From contig JALEIO010000054.1 of assembly GCA_022769845.1 (NCBI GenBank), forward strand, positions 1 to 8,852: 8,852 bases of DNA, written 5' to 3'. The position numbers and the translations under genes are program-made. Positions 6,078-8,852 of this stretch are shown here, one piece after another (the stretch's first letter is position 1; each line of letters opens with the position of its first letter). This DNA is from Oscillospiraceae bacterium. GTDB taxonomy: Bacteria; Bacillota; Clostridia; UMGS1810. The notes under the pieces are model-generated. The model was not told where the DNA came from. It saw nothing but the letters and a program-made list of their open reading frames with translations, and ran no database searches.

Positions 6078-6106
6078 TTGAACTGAAGGTGAAAAAAGTG
6101 TATAAT
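6078..6106 (+). promoter_or_regulatory. Promoter of recJ-rel
   Basis: There is TTGAAC (6078-6083), a 17-bp spacer and a perfect TATAAT (6101-6106). Transcription would begin near 6113, leaving a leader of about 36 nt. The leader is A-rich and has no clear AGGAGG before the recJ ATG; GAAAAG about 8 nt upstream is the best purine run. Confidence 0.78.
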
Positions 6107-6148
6107 ATAAGAATATAAAAAAATTTAAATGAAAAGAAAAGTATAACA

Positions 6149-8107
6149 ATGCTGAAAGATTATATTAAAGAAAAAAACTGGATATTTGAAAATGAAAACA
6201 ATGATGCGGCAGAAAAATTATCGTTAAAGCTCGGTTTGCCGAAATTGACTGCAAGCGCAGTGTTAAACCGCGGAGGCGATAATATTGACGGCTATGTCAA
6301 TCCGGATAAATCGCTTTTTTACGACCCTTTTCTTTTAAAAGGTATGGATAAAGCGGTTGAAAAAATCAAAGCTGCCGTTAAAAATATGCAAACAATTATT
6401 GTTTACGGTGATTATGATGTTGACGGCATTACCTCAACCTATATTCTTATGCACTATTTAAAGAGTATAGGCGCTGTTGTATCCTATTATATCCCGTCAC
6501 GTACCGATGAAGGTTACGGTCTTAATGAGCGCGCTCTGATTGAACTAAAGCAAAAAGGCGCCGACCTTGTTATTACCGTTGACTTGGGAATTACCGCAAA
6601 AAAAGAGGCACGTTTATGCGCAGACATTGGGCTGGACCTTATCATAACCGACCACCATTTGCCTATTGAGGGGCAAATTCCTGAAGATGCAGTTGTTATA
6701 AATCCAAAAATATCGGAAAATTATCCGTTTAAAAATCTTGCCGGCGCAGGCGTTTCGTTCAAGCTTGTATGCGCACTGTCTGATATGAACGAAAATATTT
6801 TCAATTATTACATTCCTTTCTGTGCCATAGGCACAATTGCCGACCTTACAGAATTATGCGGCGAAAACAGATTTATTGCAAAATACGGTCTTGAAAAAAT
6901 TAAAGATGTAAAAAATATTGGACTTTCCGCGCTTTTAAACATTGCAAAAATAAATGCAGACAAAATTTCAAGCGCCGAAGTAAGTTTTGGTATTGCTCCG
7001 CGTTTGAACGCCGCAGGAAGAATAGCGCGTGCAGACGTTTCGGTAGAGCTGTTTATGAGCACTGACGCTGATAAGGCTAACGAAACCGCGCTTTATCTTA
7101 ATAATGAAAACATTAACCGCAAAGACGAAGAGCAAAAGATTTTCAAACGTGCTGTTGAAATAATTGAGAAAAATAATCTGGACAAAAACAATGTTATTGT
7201 GGTTGCGGAGAAAAACTGGCATCATGGTGTAATCGGCATTGTATCTTCAAAAATTACTGAAAAATATTACAAGCCGTCCATTGTCATTTCAATTGACGGC
7301 GATAATATCGGCAAGGCTTCGGGACGTAGCATTGCCGGATTTGACCTTTTTGAAGCGTTGAAAAAATGTGAAAGCGTTTTGGACAAATACGGCGGTCACT
7401 CACTCGCGGCAGGACTTTCCGTAAAAGCAGAAAACATAGCAAAGTTTGATAAAATGATAAACGAATATGCAAAACAAATTATGACGGACGAAATCTTAAC
7501 GCCTAAAATAAAAATAGACGACTGCATTTTAATTTCGGACGTAAACCTAAAAAACGTTCATTCACTCTCTGTTATGGAGCCGTACGGCATAAAAAATCCG
7601 CTCCCTGTTTTTTGTATAAAAAATGTAAAAATTATACATATGAGAAATATGCAGGATAAACCACACTCTTTTTTGACGCTTTCGGACGGAAAGACAGAAA
7701 TTACCGCTCCTGCGTTTGGTTTAAAAGATAAAATTTTATGTTTTGCAGAGGGCGAAACCGTCGATATTTGCGGAACACTCGGAGAAAATACATATAACGG
7801 GTCTTTGAATGCGCAGTTTATTATCAGAGACATCAGGGCATCGCGAAAAACTTTCTTTTCAAAGGACGATTTGCGAAAATTATATGTTGTTTTGAAAAAC
7901 AACGACAGCAAAAATATAAAAATATCGCATCTTGCAAACGCAATAAAATGCGGCAGTCTTAAAATTTACCGTATGCTAACTGTTTTAAAGGAGCTTGATA
8001 TGATAAATTTTACGCTTGATGATGAGATATATATTGAAAAAGATAAAAACTTTTTTAAAACAACCGACCTTTCGGCGTCGGAGGAGTTTAACATATATTC
8101 AAATTAA
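6149..8107 (+). CDS. recJ: Single-stranded-DNA-specific 5'-3' exonuclease RecJ
   Basis: This 652-residue DHH-family nuclease degrades single-stranded DNA during recombination and repair. Motif I is YGDYDVDGITST (86-97) with Asp88/90/92. Motif II is TVDLGI (Asp145). Motif III is DHH (168-170), followed by GAGVSFKL (199-206). Motif IV is GTIADLTEL with Asp232. The DHHA1 domain shows WHHGVIGI (357-364), GKASGRS (388-394) and YGGHSLAAG (414-422). An OB-fold region (about 455-563) follows. An extra tail (about 567-652) looks like a small winged helix and is absent from E. coli RecJ (577 residues). The ATG at 6149-6151 starts 36 nt after the predicted transcription start, with a weak ribosome site. 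The stop codon lies within the rel ribosome site. All metal-binding residues are present. Confidence 0.96.
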   Translation: MLKDYIKEKNWIFENENNDAAEKLSLKLGLPKLTASAVLNRGGDNIDGYVNPDKSLFYDPFLLKGMDKAVEKIKAAVKNMQTIIVYGDYDVDGITSTYILMHYLKSIGAVVSYYIPSRTDEGYGLNERALIELKQKGADLVITVDLGITAKKEARLCADIGLDLIITDHHLPIEGQIPEDAVVINPKISENYPFKNLAGAGVSFKLVCALSDMNENIFNYYIPFCAIGTIADLTELCGENRFIAKYGLEKIKDVKNIGLSALLNIAKINADKISSAEVSFGIAPRLNAAGRIARADVSVELFMSTDADKANETALYLNNENINRKDEEQKIFKRAVEIIEKNNLDKNNVIVVAEKNWHHGVIGIVSSKITEKYYKPSIVISIDGDNIGKASGRSIAGFDLFEALKKCESVLDKYGGHSLAAGLSVKAENIAKFDKMINEYAKQIMTDEILTPKIKIDDCILISDVNLKNVHSLSVMEPYGIKNPLPVFCIKNVKIIHMRNMQDKPHSFLTLSDGKTEITAPAFGLKDKILCFAEGETVDICGTLGENTYNGSLNAQFIIRDIRASRKTFFSKDDLRKLYVVLKNNDSKNIKISHLANAIKCGSLKIYRMLTVLKELDMINFTLDDEIYIEKDKNFFKTTDLSASEEFNIYSN

Positions 8108-8112
8108 GGAGG
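8106..8112 (+). promoter_or_regulatory. Ribosome binding site of rel, overlapping the recJ stop codon
   Basis: AAGGAGG shares its first two bases with the recJ TAA stop (8105-8107) and lies 8 nt before the rel ATG (8121). Ribosomes terminating on recJ would cover the site, so the two genes are probably translated in step from one transcript. Confidence 0.85.
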
Positions 8113-8120
8113 AAGGACAT

Positions 8121-8852
8121 ATGCAGCAAGTTTTAGACGAGCTTATAAGCGCTGTGAAAACCAATTTTCCCAATGCTGATTTAGACCTTATCTATAAGGC
8201 GTTCAATTTTGCAAACGAAGCGCATAAAAACCAAAAAAGGGTATCGGGCTATCCGTACATTATGCATCCTCTGCACGTTGCCATTACGGTTGCAAACCTG
8301 AAATTTGATGTAGAATCGGTATGCGCCGCGCTTTTGCACGATGTTGTTGAGGATACCGAATATACTCTTGACGACGTACGAAACCTGTTCGGCGACAATA
8401 TTGCCAATTTGGTAGACGGCGTTACAAAGCTTGACAAAATTGAAATTACGTCGTCTGAAGAACGCCATATGGAAAACCTTAGAAAAATGTTTCTTGCAAT
8501 GGCAAACGATATACGGGTTATCATCATTAAATTTGCCGACAGACTGCATAATCTTTCCACGCTTATAAGTATGCCCGAAGATAAACAGCGTGCAACGGCG
8601 CGCGAAACCTTAAACCTCTATGCTCCGCTTGCTCACAGGCTCGGTATGTATAAAATAAAGTGGGAGCTTGAGGATTATTCTTTAAAATATTTAGACCCTG
8701 TTGCCTATCATGAAATTGTGGAGGGCATTAACCAAAAACGTCAGGAACGCGAGGAGTTTATCGCGCAGATTAAAAGCACGCTTAAAACCAGTCTTTCCGA
8801 AATAGGCATTGAATGTACCATAGACGGCAGACCTAAACATTTTTACTCAATT
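8121..8852 (+). CDS. rel: Bifunctional (p)ppGpp synthetase/hydrolase of the RelA/SpoT (Rel) family, N-terminal part
   Basis: The visible 244 residues hold the complete HD hydrolase domain and the start of the synthetase domain of a long Rel enzyme, which makes and degrades the stringent-response alarmone. The hydrolase residues are intact: Arg40, His49 in PYIMHP, His73-Asp74 in LLHDVVEDT (with Glu77/Asp78), and Asp140 in FADRLHN with Asn144. This argues for a bifunctional Rel rather than an E. coli RelA with a dead HD domain. GRPKHFYSI at the right edge is the usual entry to the synthetase domain. The catalytic synthetase residues and the TGS/ACT regions lie outside the window. The ATG at 8121 has a perfect AAGGAGG. 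It follows recJ by 13 bp with no apt gene between. The family term RHYRNxx 'RxHN' reads RLHNLSTL here, where RLHNMRTL is common. Confidence 0.95.
   Translation, partial: MQQVLDELISAVKTNFPNADLDLIYKAFNFANEAHKNQKRVSGYPYIMHPLHVAITVANLKFDVESVCAALLHDVVEDTEYTLDDVRNLFGDNIANLVDGVTKLDKIEITSSEERHMENLRKMFLAMANDIRVIIIKFADRLHNLSTLISMPEDKQRATARETLNLYAPLAHRLGMYKIKWELEDYSLKYLDPVAYHEIVEGINQKRQEREEFIAQIKSTLKTSLSEIGIECTIDGRPKHFYSI

Noticed and set aside
6080..6095. LexA (SOS) box upstream of recJ
   Set aside because: GAAC is followed after four bases by GGTG rather than GTTC, so the second half-site is missing.
5958..6149. Leftward 63-codon open frame between nth and recJ, rich in Phe, Tyr and Leu
   Set aside because: It overlaps both divergent promoters, has no ribosome site or recognisable domain, and its composition is what AT-rich non-coding DNA would give.
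8181..8560. Leftward open frames opposite rel
   Set aside because: They lie opposite the conserved HD domain and have no independent support.

Overview
The window looks like chromosomal DNA from an AT-rich, low-GC Gram-positive bacterium, most likely an anaerobic member of the Clostridia. The signs are many A/T-ending codons, strong AGGAGG-type ribosome binding sites, two tandem feoA genes ahead of feoB, an OmpR-type two-component pair beside htrA, and recJ followed by a bifunctional Rel enzyme. I saw no tRNA, rRNA, CRISPR array, insertion sequence or phage gene. Most of the window is core or housekeeping sequence, and the best leads are regulatory rather than new protein families.

Layout. 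From the left edge to about 1566, read leftwards, is a ferrous-iron uptake operon: a short feoA paralogue, a canonical feoA with a TTG start, and feoB, which is cut by the window edge. Its promoter (TTGACA, 17 bp, TAAACT) overlaps an inverted repeat with GTTAGT/ACTAAC arms, and a second copy lies just downstream, which fits a metal-responsive repressor. A strong intrinsic terminator (1646-1688) separates this operon from htrA. From 1724 to 5944, also leftwards, come nth (endonuclease III), an OmpR-family response regulator, a sensor histidine kinase and a membrane-anchored HtrA protease. The first three genes overlap end to end. The 118-bp gap before htrA carries a direct repeat TTTACA-N5-TTCACA placed where a PhoP/OmpR-type activator would bind. 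The arrangement resembles the CssRS-HtrA secretion-stress logic of Bacillus, although the kinase and regulator cannot be named from sequence alone.

A 204-bp divergent intergenic region (5945-6148) holds back-to-back promoters for nth and recJ. Between them are three copies of AAAATATT in alternating orientation, about two helical turns apart. From 6149 to the right edge, read rightwards, are recJ (complete) and a rel/spoT-type (p)ppGpp synthetase/hydrolase (N-terminal part only). The recJ stop codon lies inside the rel ribosome binding site, so the two are probably co-transcribed.

Together the genes cover ferrous iron import, envelope protein quality control with its own sensor, base-excision and recombinational DNA repair, and the stringent response.
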